A stretch of DNA of 44,146 bases from Lachnospiraceae bacterium (GTDB lineage Bacteria; Bacillota; Clostridia; Lachnospirales; Lachnospiraceae). Every line of letters starts with the position of its first letter. The stretch's first letter is position 1. Under the pieces are notes generated by a model that saw nothing but the letters and a program-made list of their open reading frames with translations, searched no databases and was not told the origin of the DNA. Below, piece by piece: positions 9,828-17,880 of this stretch. The stretch spans positions 1 to 44,146 of the forward strand of contig JAFVAL010000021.1 of assembly GCA_017480565.1 (NCBI GenBank), read 5' to 3'. The translations under genes and the position numbers were made by a program.

Positions 9828-10652
9828 ATGGAAGAGAGGCTGAACCAGCTAGGTCAAGTGGTCAGACATAAAACCCTGGGTGAGGGAAAGATTATTAGCA
9901 TGAGCGATGCATCTCATATCACGGTTGCATTTGCGGTAAAGACTTCTACGTTTCAGTACCCAGAGGCGTTTGAAAAATACCTGGTATTTGATGATGGCGA
10001 ATATCAGGATGCGGCCTTAACGGAACTTCAGACGAAGAGAGCTGTTTCAGAAGCGGAGAAAGCAGCGAAGATGCAGGAGCATCAAGAGGCATTTAGTTAT
10101 GCTACAATGGAGAGCAAGAATGCGGTTGAGAAGAAGTACACTCCTGTCAAAAGAACGGAGGGAAGGCCACTTACATTCTTTGTATTTCAAGCCGGCTACT
10201 TTGAAGACCAGGCACAAGGTGGTTTTATCTGGGCACCGTATTTCTCTGCCGCAGGGCTAAGCTTGTTTTATTGGGACAGCCTTACAAACGTGAGAGAAGG
10301 AGACATTATCTTCCATGGTTCGGAGGGTTTGATTAAAGGGATCAGTAGGGCAAAAGGCTCATGCTATGATCGCGATAATCCGTATCATGAGGAGATCTCT
10401 GTGCAGTATCCGAAGGGACGTGCAGTTAACTGCGAATATACTCTTTTAATGAATCCGATCCGGACGGCGGATTTCAGAGATGAGATCATCAAGAGTTGCC
10501 AAGTGAAGTACGCGCCATTTAACAAGAATGGCGATGGTAATCAAGGATATCTATATGATCTGGATGCGAAGTTGGCTTCGGTGTTCCTCAAGGGGATTGT
10601 TGAGAAGAACGAAGAAGTGGCGGAGCTAGAGTATGTTAGGTGGTTGATGTAG
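9828..10652 (+). CDS. Protein with tudor-like N-terminus and EVE/PUA-like C-terminus
   Basis: The ATG at 9828 follows a strong AAGGAAGGGG site and is preferred to 9789. Residues 5-45 (VVRHKTLGEGKIISMSDASH...FQYPEAFEKYL) match the small SH3/tudor-like module found at the ends of helicases and in many defence proteins. A charged helix follows. From about 110, FFVFQAGYFEDQAQGGFIWAPYF, NVREGDIIFHGSEGLIKGISRAKG and CYDRDNPYHEE resemble EVE/YTH-like (PUA-fold) modules that read modified bases. I infer a modification-reader role, fitting the nuclease-rich neighbours. No nuclease motif is visible in the protein itself. The EVE resemblance rests on pattern recognition. Confidence 0.65.
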   Translation: MEERLNQLGQVVRHKTLGEGKIISMSDASHITVAFAVKTSTFQYPEAFEKYLVFDDGEYQDAALTELQTKRAVSEAEKAAKMQEHQEAFSYATMESKNAVEKKYTPVKRTEGRPLTFFVFQAGYFEDQAQGGFIWAPYFSAAGLSLFYWDSLTNVREGDIIFHGSEGLIKGISRAKGSCYDRDNPYHEEISVQYPKGRAVNCEYTLLMNPIRTADFRDEIIKSCQVKYAPFNKNGDGNQGYLYDLDAKLASVFLKGIVEKNEEVAELEYVRWLM

Positions 10653-10795
10653 ATAGAATTGTTTTAGGTGGTTGTAATGACATGTGTTTTAGACAACCGT
10701 TTTGCCGATGGGACCACACATGAAGATAGGGACAAACCATCTACGGGTCAAGAAATAGATAAGTAGAATATCTGTCAATGAGGTAAAGACCATAA

Positions 10796-11842
10796 ATGAG
10801 TAATGCAGACAATCCTAAGATTGGAGCGGATTTTCAACGCCACGTGTTAAACTGGTTTCAGCACCATTACAAGGGCACTTTTGAATTGGAAAAGAAGCTC
10901 CCAATCGGGAAACCCGCCAAAGATCATAAGTTTGACATAGTAAGCACCGATAATATGATAGCCATCGAATGCAAGCGCTATACGTGGACTAAGACGGGAA
11001 ACGTTCCAAGTGCAAAGATGGGGTTTACGAACGAGGCCGCATTCTACCTTTCCTTTCTCCCGGATACGTATGTAAAGTACATTGTAATGCTTTATTCCTA
11101 TCATGAAAAACGTAAAGAGACCCTCGCAGAGTATTACTATCGGACAAATCGTCATCTGCTTGGGAAAACTCGTGTTGCAGAATACGACCCATTAACAGGC
11201 CAACTTAGAATGATTGAGGCAGTTCAGACAGAGTGGACAAAACAAGATGAAGCTCCCACCATCCACAATGTGTTCTCAAAAGATGAAGTGATACAAGCAA
11301 CTGCTTTTTTGCAAAAGCGTGAAAAGGATATTGCAAAGTATTGTGAACTGATCCACCTGGCATCTGAGACGAATGTTGCCGAAAACAAGGATTTTCAGAA
11401 AGCTTTCACTGCCTTTTATAGGTTGCGGAGAGATGATTCATGGAGAGAGTACTATTTTCAACTGTTTGAAGAGATGAAAAACAGGAGAGCGGCTCTCTCG
11501 TTCGGAGAGATACAGCTTCGCTTGTATTTGCACTGTGATCAGATTGAATCTTCTTTTTCAAGTAAAATGCTGGCGACTCTTGATCCGGAGGTGCCAATGT
11601 GGGACAGCTACGTGCTGAAAAAACTGGGGTTTAAGCTAAAAGGCAAAAATAAAGGACTCCGGTTGTCACAGGCGGTTGTTCTATATGACAATATCTGCAG
11701 CTGGTATCACGAGTTTTTACAAACAGAAGAAGCCAGATCTATGATAGAAGCATTTGATCAAGCATTCCCTGAATACACAAGGATTACGCAGATCAAGAAG
11801 ATTGATTTTCTGATTTGGGGGATGAGAAGCCACAGGGAATAA
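10796..11842 (+). CDS. PD-(D/E)XK nuclease-like protein with uncharacterised helical C-terminus
   Basis: The N-terminal 90 residues look like a restriction-endonuclease fold: GADFQRHVLNWFQ helix, FDIVSTDN (D47), then AIECKRYTW (E58, K60) and GNVPSAKMG. D-X10-E-X-K spacing fits PD-(D/E)XK. The C-terminal half has SFGEIQLRLY, SSKMLATLDPEVPMWDSYVL and DFLIWGMR. The SKML...PMWDSYVL stretch is loosely reminiscent of HhH-GPD/OGG-type glycosylase folds, but no catalytic Lys-Asp pair can be assigned, so this is only a suggestion. GAGGTAAAG supports the ATG at 10796. The next gene starts 27 bases after the stop, implying an operon and possibly a two-subunit system with the MrcB-like protein. Confidence 0.7.
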   Translation: MSNADNPKIGADFQRHVLNWFQHHYKGTFELEKKLPIGKPAKDHKFDIVSTDNMIAIECKRYTWTKTGNVPSAKMGFTNEAAFYLSFLPDTYVKYIVMLYSYHEKRKETLAEYYYRTNRHLLGKTRVAEYDPLTGQLRMIEAVQTEWTKQDEAPTIHNVFSKDEVIQATAFLQKREKDIAKYCELIHLASETNVAENKDFQKAFTAFYRLRRDDSWREYYFQLFEEMKNRRAALSFGEIQLRLYLHCDQIESSFSSKMLATLDPEVPMWDSYVLKKLGFKLKGKNKGLRLSQAVVLYDNICSWYHEFLQTEEARSMIEAFDQAFPEYTRITQIKKIDFLIWGMRSHRE

Positions 11843-11869
11843 AGAGGACATTTGAATGGGGAGGTTAAC

Positions 11870-13171
11870 ATGAGACAGTCATTTCAATATGTATTGGATA
11901 CGTACCTTTCAACAGGTTCAAGGGCGGATTCGTCATCCAGAACCTATCAAGAACTGATACATACGATCCCTCGCGAAATCAAAGACCTGCTTAAAGACAG
12001 GGAAGATTTGATTGTCAAGGGATCCATGGGAAATGGAAATAAAGCAGCCTTCCCTTGGATTGCGATCATGAACCGGAATGTTACAACGACCACACAGAAA
12101 GGGTTATACATTGTATTCTTGTTTAAAAGAGACATGTCCGGATTGTACCTTACATTAAACCAAGGGATAACCAATTTTGAAAAGCTGTACAAGAGCGAGA
12201 AATATAAATGTGCAACTAAAGTCTCTGATTATTTTAGATCGGAGATCGAGGACACCTCTTTCTCAAAAGAGCCCATCTATCTTGGAGGCAAGAAGGGTGA
12301 TCTCGGGTATGGCTATGAAAAAGCAAATGTAATCCAGACTTTTTATCCCTCTGGAAATTTCTCGGACGAGTTGATACAACGAGATCTAGAGGAACTGATA
12401 GGGATCTATGACCTAATCGTTAAGCATTTTGATTCCGGTAATTATGACACCGTAATACAGAGAGTTTTGGCTAACGAACAGGAGAAGATGATTCCTGCTG
12501 ATGAAGCACTGGATATCATTAGAGAAGTGATAGATCCAGATGGTGACCTTCCTTTTGGATATAACAAAAAGCTGCAGATGGTCGAGCCTCTTGTGGATAG
12601 AGACAACAAGTTTTCTCGGATTACTGCACCCAAGACAGGCAAAATAGACTATTTGAAGAAGTCGATTAAAGATGCAAAGACGGGGCTGCTTGGTGAGGAG
12701 CTGGTTATTCAACATGAACAGGAGCGCTTAAACCAGCTAGGCTTAGAAGAATATGCAAGTAAGGTCAAGTGGGTGTCAGCAGAGTCCGATGCATATGGAT
12801 ATGATATTCAATCATTTATGCAGACTCCGGACGGTACGATCAAAGAGATCTATATCGAAGTGAAGACAACGACCTCAAAAGTAGACACATACTTTTATGT
12901 GAGTAGAAATGAAGTTGAGAGATCGATGGAGCTCACAGATCGTTATTGCGTGTATAGAGTTTATGATGTCAACTCTATTTCACCCAAGTTCTATACAGCT
13001 TTCGGTAAGATTGAGGATAACTTCATTTTGGATCCAGTCACATATATGGCAAGATATAAAGGAAACTCTGTTAAGAAACAAGAGAAGGAACACAAGGTAA
13101 TTCACTATAGTTTTGACAGGCCGGAATTAACTATGGTTGCGGAGGATGCAGGGCAGTATTCGTCGAAATGA
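11870..13171 (+). CDS. MrcB-type (DUF3578) and DUF3883 domain protein
   Basis: The ATG at 11870 has GGGGAGG five bases upstream and is preferred to the TTG at 11852; the product is 433 residues. Residues 10-190 match the MrcB N-terminal domain: AAFPWIAIMNRN, TTQKGLYIVFLFKRDMSGLYL and LNQGITNF are characteristic. In McrB-type proteins this region binds DNA, often carrying modified cytosine. The C-terminal part matches DUF3883: GLLGEELVIQHEQERL, DAYGYDIQSF and EIYIEVKTT, with D-E-K spacing of a PD-(D/E)XK-like fold. No AAA+ motor is present, so this is a reader plus nuclease-like arrangement that differs from McrBC. It closes the run that starts at 10796; a 182-base gap follows. Confidence 0.82.
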   Translation: MRQSFQYVLDTYLSTGSRADSSSRTYQELIHTIPREIKDLLKDREDLIVKGSMGNGNKAAFPWIAIMNRNVTTTTQKGLYIVFLFKRDMSGLYLTLNQGITNFEKLYKSEKYKCATKVSDYFRSEIEDTSFSKEPIYLGGKKGDLGYGYEKANVIQTFYPSGNFSDELIQRDLEELIGIYDLIVKHFDSGNYDTVIQRVLANEQEKMIPADEALDIIREVIDPDGDLPFGYNKKLQMVEPLVDRDNKFSRITAPKTGKIDYLKKSIKDAKTGLLGEELVIQHEQERLNQLGLEEYASKVKWVSAESDAYGYDIQSFMQTPDGTIKEIYIEVKTTTSKVDTYFYVSRNEVERSMELTDRYCVYRVYDVNSISPKFYTAFGKIEDNFILDPVTYMARYKGNSVKKQEKEHKVIHYSFDRPELTMVAEDAGQYSSK

Positions 13172-13209
13172 AATAGCGATACTGATTGTTACTGCGTTTG
13201 TTGGTTCAC

Positions 13210-13238
13210 TTGACGGGGATTAAAGGCTAGATTATAGA
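13210..13238 (+). promoter_or_regulatory. Predicted sigma-A promoter for the Mrr-LRR gene
   Basis: TTGACG (13210-13215), a 17-base spacer and TATAGA (13233-13238) lie about 115 bases before the TTG start at 13354. It is the best promoter match in this gap and implies separate expression from the upstream operon. Confidence 0.45.
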
Positions 13239-13353
13239 CTGATGTAGACACCAAATAGTTGCTTTATCCCGGTGATTTTGGCGATTTTCGCTCAATGCTA
13301 TCAATTTTGATGATTGACATTATTCCCTACGCGTTATATTGGAGGATTAGCTC

Positions 13354-14724
13354 TTGAGCAGGAAGAAAGAAGTGTTTTGGGATTGGGATTCTCTGAGATT
13401 CAAATATGGGTATAAGAAGAAAAAGGCTAGAAAGAAACAAAATAAACCTTACCACAATTCAAAAAGCAGAGTGCTATCAGAGAGCAACTTTACTCAAGCC
13501 AATGCACGAGGTCATGAATACGAGTACTATTGCGCTGATTATTTAAAAGAACGTGGATTTACAAACGTTCATGTTACAAATGCAAGTGGAGATAATGGAG
13601 TTGACATTATTGCCGTAAAGGGCGGGATAAGATATGCAGTGCAATGCAAGTACTGGAAAAGTAATGTGGGAAATCACGCGGTTCAAGAAGTGTTCTCTGG
13701 CATGACATATTATGGGTGTAGTAGAGCAATTGTCATTACTAACAGTAATTATACAAGTGCAGCCATTAATATGGCAAAACGATTGAATGTCGAGTTATGG
13801 TCGAATGTTGATTTTCAATATGATTACGATATAAATACAAGCCCTTTTAAGAGTATTAGAGGCAACAAGAAGGCATGGATTATCATCATAATAAGCATTT
13901 GTATAACAATAGGTAGTGAGGCGTGGAATTATTTTCGATCTAAAAGTGCTAATCAGGAGAGCAGTTATATAGAAGTAGTAGAAGTAGAGCCTGAAACAAT
14001 CACTATCAACGATCTCAATTATTCAATACATGAAAACTATGTATCCCTTATAAATTTGGGAAAAAATATAGCTAGAGCTGAAGTTCCTGAAAGCGTACAA
14101 GGGTTACCCGTAAAAGAAATAGCAAATAATGCATTCAAGGACAGCGAGATAACCGAAGTTTCCCTGCCTGATTCTATAGAAAAAATTGGAGAGTACGCAT
14201 TTGCCAATTGTATTAACCTAACTAGTATCACAATACCATCAAACGTGAGAAAAATCGAAAACAATTGTTTTTATAATTGTAAAAACTTAAGTACCATTAC
14301 TTTTCGAGGGGAAATTGAGTCAATTGGAAATAATGCATTTCAATTCTGTGCCTTTGAAAAGATTACAATGCCAGATGGATTAAAAACTATTGGAGGAGAA
14401 GCTTTTTTGGGGTGTGAAAAACTTCAGTATATTGTCTTAGAAGATGGGTTATATGCACTTGGTGACGGAGCCTTTCGTTGCTGTTCATCTCTTCGAAAAA
14501 TTGATCTTCCAGATTCTTTGACGACCATTGGAAGAAAATGTTTCTATGAGTGTCGAAGTATTAAAGAAATTACAATTCCTGAAAATGTCACATCGCTTGA
14601 TACCTATGCATTCGTGTATTGCGAAAAGTTAAAAAAGGTATATATTCCTTCTTCGTGTGATATACCGCAGGGAAGATACCCGTTTGTGTGTACTGACCCA
14701 GAGTTAGAGATAATTCGATATTAG
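13354..14724 (+). CDS. Mrr-type nuclease fused through a membrane segment to BspA-like leucine-rich repeats
   Basis: A TTG start has GGAGG eight bases upstream; the product is 456 residues. After a basic N-terminus (KKKKARKK), residues 50-155 form an Mrr catalytic domain: GHEYEYYCADYLKERGF, SGDNGVDIIAV (D84) and YAVQCKYWK (Q97, K99). One hydrophobic segment near 174-188 (AWIIIIISICITIG) follows basic residues, predicting a cytoplasmic nuclease and an external C-terminus. Residues from about 225 to the end are BspA-type (LRR_5) repeats of the form LPDSIEKIGEYAFANC, at least six units. Mrr domains cut modified DNA; LRR_5 proteins usually act at surfaces or bind proteins. The fusion is unusual. 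The gene is AT-rich compared with its neighbours. Confidence 0.85.
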   Translation: MSRKKEVFWDWDSLRFKYGYKKKKARKKQNKPYHNSKSRVLSESNFTQANARGHEYEYYCADYLKERGFTNVHVTNASGDNGVDIIAVKGGIRYAVQCKYWKSNVGNHAVQEVFSGMTYYGCSRAIVITNSNYTSAAINMAKRLNVELWSNVDFQYDYDINTSPFKSIRGNKKAWIIIIISICITIGSEAWNYFRSKSANQESSYIEVVEVEPETITINDLNYSIHENYVSLINLGKNIARAEVPESVQGLPVKEIANNAFKDSEITEVSLPDSIEKIGEYAFANCINLTSITIPSNVRKIENNCFYNCKNLSTITFRGEIESIGNNAFQFCAFEKITMPDGLKTIGGEAFLGCEKLQYIVLEDGLYALGDGAFRCCSSLRKIDLPDSLTTIGRKCFYECRSIKEITIPENVTSLDTYAFVYCEKLKKVYIPSSCDIPQGRYPFVCTDPELEIIRY

Positions 14725-14828
14725 AAACATGTCTATGGCAGTTTGAACTATGATCTTTAAAACATATAGAAAGAGCGTATTACCTTGTTAAGTACGAGGA
14801 TGGAAAACAAACTATTTGGAGAATCACC

Positions 14829-15803
14829 ATGGAAACCGGCACGAAACTACGAATCCTCTACCTTTATCAATACTTACTCCGCCATTCGGATGTAGACCAT
14901 CCGATCTCGACAGGCCAGCTTATTAAAGGCTTAAAAGAACAATATGACATCGATACCAACCGAAATACTCTGGCGAATGATCTCGCCATGCTCAACAAGA
15001 GCGGCTTTAACATTGAGGTCATTCACTCCCAGAGTAATTCCTATTACATCGATACTTTGGCCTTTGATACGGCAGAGTTAAAGATTATGATCGATGCGGT
15101 ATCTTCCTCGAAGTTTATCACGGAGAAGAAGAGCAAGATCCTGATTGAAAAGCTGTTGTCCTTAACATCAGACTATAAGGCGAAGCAGCTTCGCAGGCAC
15201 ATTTACGTGGATGGGCGTGTCAAATCCGAAAATGAGAAGGGCTATTATATTGTCGATCGGATCAACGAGGCAATTGATACCGGACGAAAGATCCGTTTCC
15301 AGTATGCAGATTACGGATTGAAGAAGCGGAAAGTGCTCCGCCACAATGGGGAGTATTACATTGTAAGCCCTTATGCACTGATCTGGGACGGAGATTATTA
15401 TTACTTGTTGGGCTATGGCGAAAAGCGTGGACAGGTGCAGAGCTTCCGCCTGGACAGAATCTATAGAGATCCGGAGATTCTGGAGGAGAAGACCATTCCG
15501 GCACCGAAGAGCTTTGACATTTCTAACTATTCGCAGGCAGTATTTCGCATGTATGATACGGATAAGATAGTGAGGGTTAGCTTGCTCTGTAAGAACCATA
15601 TTATGAATGCGATTATTGACCGATTTGGAAAGCGTGTGAGGATCACCGAGGTGGATGAAGGGCATTTCACGGTAAATGTTACCGTTTGTCCGTCGCCCAC
15701 GTTTTATCGCTGGGTGTTCGGATGGAACGGGGATATGAAGATCCTCGGACCGGAGAATGTGAAGGAAGAATATCGGGAGATGGCCAGAAGAGCGGCAGAG
15801 TGA
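14829..15803 (+). CDS. WYL-domain transcriptional regulator
   Basis: The 324-residue product has an N-terminal winged helix (LRILYLYQYLLRHSD, then STGQLIKGLKEQYDIDTNRNTLANDLAML), a WYL domain near 150-230 (VSPYALIWDGDYYYLLGYGE then QSFRLDRI) and a WCX-type C-terminal region (FGKRVRITEVDEGHFTVNV...FYRWVFGW). WYL regulators bind nucleic-acid-type ligands and often control phage-defence islands, usually as repressors. The ATG has GGAG nine bases upstream. Its position at the end of the nuclease block fits a regulator of that block. Its operator is not identified. The stop codon is followed in frame by another 53 open codons. Confidence 0.9.
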   Translation: METGTKLRILYLYQYLLRHSDVDHPISTGQLIKGLKEQYDIDTNRNTLANDLAMLNKSGFNIEVIHSQSNSYYIDTLAFDTAELKIMIDAVSSSKFITEKKSKILIEKLLSLTSDYKAKQLRRHIYVDGRVKSENEKGYYIVDRINEAIDTGRKIRFQYADYGLKKRKVLRHNGEYYIVSPYALIWDGDYYYLLGYGEKRGQVQSFRLDRIYRDPEILEEKTIPAPKSFDISNYSQAVFRMYDTDKIVRVSLLCKNHIMNAIIDRFGKRVRITEVDEGHFTVNVTVCPSPTFYRWVFGWNGDMKILGPENVKEEYREMARRAAE

Positions 15804-15965
15804 GGGGAGCTTAGAGAATACTTTGCGACAGAAAGCTCCCTCGATGAAAACGAGATTGCCGCAATCATAGATCTGGTTAGAAGCGCTGGAAGCGTTGAAG
15901 CCGCAAGAAAAATCTTTATGGCGGTTGGCCAGGAACACGGAATTGATTGGGACAAAGTGCTGTAA
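15804..15965 (+). pseudogene. Protein-like open frame continuing past the WYL stop codon
   Basis: Directly after the TGA of the WYL gene the same frame stays open for 53 codons and reads like protein: LREYFATESSLDENEIAAII, then GSVEAARKIFMAVGQEHGID, ending WDKVL. No start codon with a ribosome site is visible inside it. It may be the tail of a neighbouring gene whose front was deleted into the WYL stop, or a lost C-terminal extension. I do not recognise the family. Confidence 0.4.
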
Positions 15966-16049
15966 GCGGTAGATATAACACATTTCCTGGGGCGTCACCT
16001 AGATAACATCCCACATCAGAAAACAAAACAAATTAGATCAACAAAAACC

Positions 16050-16075
16050 GACCTGCTCGAATATTCGAGCAGGTC
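16050..16075. terminator. Perfect 26-base palindrome, likely terminator
   Basis: Arms GACCTGCTCGAAT and its exact complement meet without a spacer. On the plus strand it is followed by a weak T-rich stretch and on the minus strand by GGTTTTTGTT. It separates the defence block from the SOS-type promoter, so it probably isolates the control module. Confidence 0.55.
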
Positions 16076-16097
16076 TTGCCATTTTCAAAATTTCCTC

Positions 16098-16126
16098 TTG
16101 AAATTCGAACATACGTTCTATATAAT
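16098..16126 (+). promoter_or_regulatory. Sigma-A promoter with a LexA (DinR) box in the spacer
   Basis: TTGAAA (16098-16103), a 17-base spacer and TATAAT (16121-16126) form a strong promoter. The spacer holds CGAACATACGTTCT (16106-16119), which matches the Gram-positive LexA box CGAAC-N4-GTTYG except at the last base. LexA bound there would block RNA polymerase. The promoter faces the four-gene ImmA/IrrE operon that starts at 16191. Confidence 0.75.
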
Positions 16127-16190
16127 ATGCTCAAGAACAGCACCTCGCTGTAATAAAAAGAAGAATCTTTAGCTATCAGGAGGAGGAAAA

Positions 16191-16415
16191 ATGGAGCTAT
16201 ATCATGCAGGCTGCCCGCATTGCGGACATTGGAATGACAATCTTTATCTGGAGGAGACAAACGGAACCTTTGAATGTGAGGAGTGTGGTGCAGTAATCAG
16301 TTTTGTAAGGTTTCGGTATGCGGATCTTTCTGAGACTGAGATGGAGACAAATGGAGATCTGCCACCGGTTGTTTATGGAATCTACAAGAAGCGTAATCAC
16401 AAGAAGGCTGTATAA
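16191..16415 (+). CDS. Small zinc-ribbon protein
   Basis: This 74-residue product has two CxxC pairs (CPHC near residues 8-11 and CEEC near 29-32), the pattern of a zinc ribbon, followed by a short polar tail. It is the first gene behind the LexA-box promoter and has a strong AGGAGGAGG site. Zinc ribbons of this size bind nucleic acid or partner proteins; no specific role can be named. The next gene starts two bases after its stop. Confidence 0.7.
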   Translation: MELYHAGCPHCGHWNDNLYLEETNGTFECEECGAVISFVRFRYADLSETEMETNGDLPPVVYGIYKKRNHKKAV

Positions 16416-16416
16416 G

Positions 16417-16668
16417 ATGGAAAAGCATTTTGTAAATGTCAAATGTGACCACTATAAGGATGGAACCATTCGCCCAAAACAGATCATCTGGGAAGACGGA
16501 CGTGTTTGGGAAGTAAAGCGGACCATCCACGTGGCAGAACCTGTGGAAAATGAGTTTGAAGGAATTCGCTACACGGTTTTAATCGGTAGTGCGGAAAAAT
16601 ACATATACAAGGTCGGAACACAGTGGTATGTGGAACCGATCCATAATACGGAGGAGAATAGCAGTTGA
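16417..16668 (+). CDS. Small conserved-looking protein of the SOS-type operon
   Basis: The ATG at 16417 follows the preceding stop by one base. The 83-residue product reads as a compact beta-rich protein (KPKQ-type strand turns: IRPKQIIWEDGRVWEV, then GIRYTVLIGSAEKYIYK and WYVEPI). No catalytic motif, cysteine pair or membrane segment is seen. I cannot name the family. The stop overlaps the start of the ImmA/IrrE gene (TTGA), implying translational coupling. Confidence 0.65.
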   Translation: MEKHFVNVKCDHYKDGTIRPKQIIWEDGRVWEVKRTIHVAEPVENEFEGIRYTVLIGSAEKYIYKVGTQWYVEPIHNTEENSS

Positions 16669-17372
16669 CATACTTTGTTTCAAATCGTGAGCTCGACGAA
16701 TTGGGAGATAGTCTGATCAGGCATTTTCTTGAACAGTCCGGCATGCAGAACGCTGCAAAGTGCATCGATATTGTTGGGCTCGCGAATTACCTTGGATTAA
16801 ATGTTGTGTTTGAATCTTTTGCCGAACCGGATCTGGACAAGATCGGATTTCTTGCGGATGGGAAAACCCCTCTACTGATTAAAAAGGACAATGGAATCGT
16901 TCCGTTTCTTTTCCCTTTAGGAACGATCGTCCTGGATGTGTCTCTTCATAAAGACAGAGAAAGCGGTAGATGTAGATTTACGATCGCTCACGAGATTGCC
17001 CATTTTGTCCTTAACAGACATCGTCCGGAACCGCAGTTTCAGAGAATGTTTGACCCGGAGAGAAATTATTCCCTGGCAGAGATCAGTGATCACTTCAACA
17101 TTGTGGAGGCACAGGCTGATAGGCTTGCAGCAAATATCCTGATGCCACAGTTTACTATAGGACAAGCGCTTTACGATTTCCATAAAGGTAAGCCGATCAT
17201 CATTTTCGGGCAAAATGTTGTCGCTGACCGTGAGCAGAAGGTTATCCGGAAAATGGCAGCTCAAGTCGGAGTGTCCTATACAGCGATGCTGATACGGCTG
17301 AAACAGTTCGATATGCTGGAGTATCACCCGATCGAAGAGTATCTCGACAAGACAATCAGAGGAGGCGCATGA
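16665..17372 (+). CDS. ImmA/IrrE-family metallopeptidase
   Basis: The 235-residue product carries FTIAHEIAHFVLNRH, the HExxH zinc-peptidase motif of ImmA/IrrE proteins, near residue 110, and a following glutamate-bearing helix (IVEAQADRLAANILMP) that supplies the third ligand region. In ICEBs1-type elements ImmA cleaves the XRE repressor ImmR after DNA damage to switch on excision. Here an XRE gene lies 0.5 kb downstream and is the likely substrate. The TTG start overlaps the upstream stop and has GGAGG nearby. Expression from a LexA-controlled promoter would add a second link to DNA damage. Confidence 0.88.
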   Translation: MTYFVSNRELDELGDSLIRHFLEQSGMQNAAKCIDIVGLANYLGLNVVFESFAEPDLDKIGFLADGKTPLLIKKDNGIVPFLFPLGTIVLDVSLHKDRESGRCRFTIAHEIAHFVLNRHRPEPQFQRMFDPERNYSLAEISDHFNIVEAQADRLAANILMPQFTIGQALYDFHKGKPIIIFGQNVVADREQKVIRKMAAQVGVSYTAMLIRLKQFDMLEYHPIEEYLDKTIRGGA

Positions 17373-17644
17373 TGGCTGATTCTGAAATGAACCTGGCCGC
17401 AGGGATTCAAAGAGGAAGATCCGTTTCCGCCGATGTCCGGTATAAACTGGAGCTTTCCAGAAGGAAGGCAGAGAAGATCAGGACAAGGGAGATGCATTGC
17501 CCGGTCTGTGGCATGCGGGTTCAGATCATACCCGTAAACCAGAAAGAGCTTGTGTTTGTAAAGTGCAGAAAATGCAAGTTTACAGGCCCGCTCGATCCGG
17601 CATATTTCCGCCGGATGAAGAGAAGAAATCATAGTTACAACTGA
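17369..17644 (+). CDS. Small basic zinc-ribbon protein
   Basis: The ATG overlaps the ImmA/IrrE stop as ATGA and has GGAGG upstream; a second ATG at 17372 is equally possible. The 91-residue product has HCPVCGMRV and VKCRKCKF, two CxxC pairs that would bind one zinc, in a basic context. It ends the SOS-type operon; a strong terminator follows at 17735. The role is unknown, though a nucleic-acid or protease-partner function is plausible from composition. Confidence 0.7.
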   Translation: MMADSEMNLAAGIQRGRSVSADVRYKLELSRRKAEKIRTREMHCPVCGMRVQIIPVNQKELVFVKCRKCKFTGPLDPAYFRRMKRRNHSYN

Positions 17645-17734
17645 ATAAATAGTATATCAAATCGAGCAAGCAGAGCAGGATCCAAGGGGACTGATCTTAA
17701 AGGGCAGACCTAAAGGACTGAAAAGACTACCAAG

Positions 17735-17805
17735 CGCCGTACGAAGACAAGTCAAAGAATAAGAAGAATTTCTTTTTCGGAGATCTTGTTTCGACGGCGT
17801 TTTTC
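17735..17805 (+). terminator. Rho-independent terminator of the ImmA/IrrE operon
   Basis: A long hairpin has outer stem CGCCGT/ACGGCG, middle pairs ACAAG/CTTGT and inner AAAGAA/TTCTTT, followed by TTTTTC. It closes the operon before the XRE gene. Confidence 0.7.
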
Positions 17806-17880
17806 TTTTGCTCTGCATCATACACGTTTGTTCTCTTCGTACAGCATTTGAGTTTTAAGTGCTTGCGGAAAGGACAAGAA

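Noticed and set aside
15168..15998. Minus-strand open frame of 276 codons over the WYL gene
   Set aside because: It is antisense to a firm WYL regulator and lacks a ribosome site and family features.
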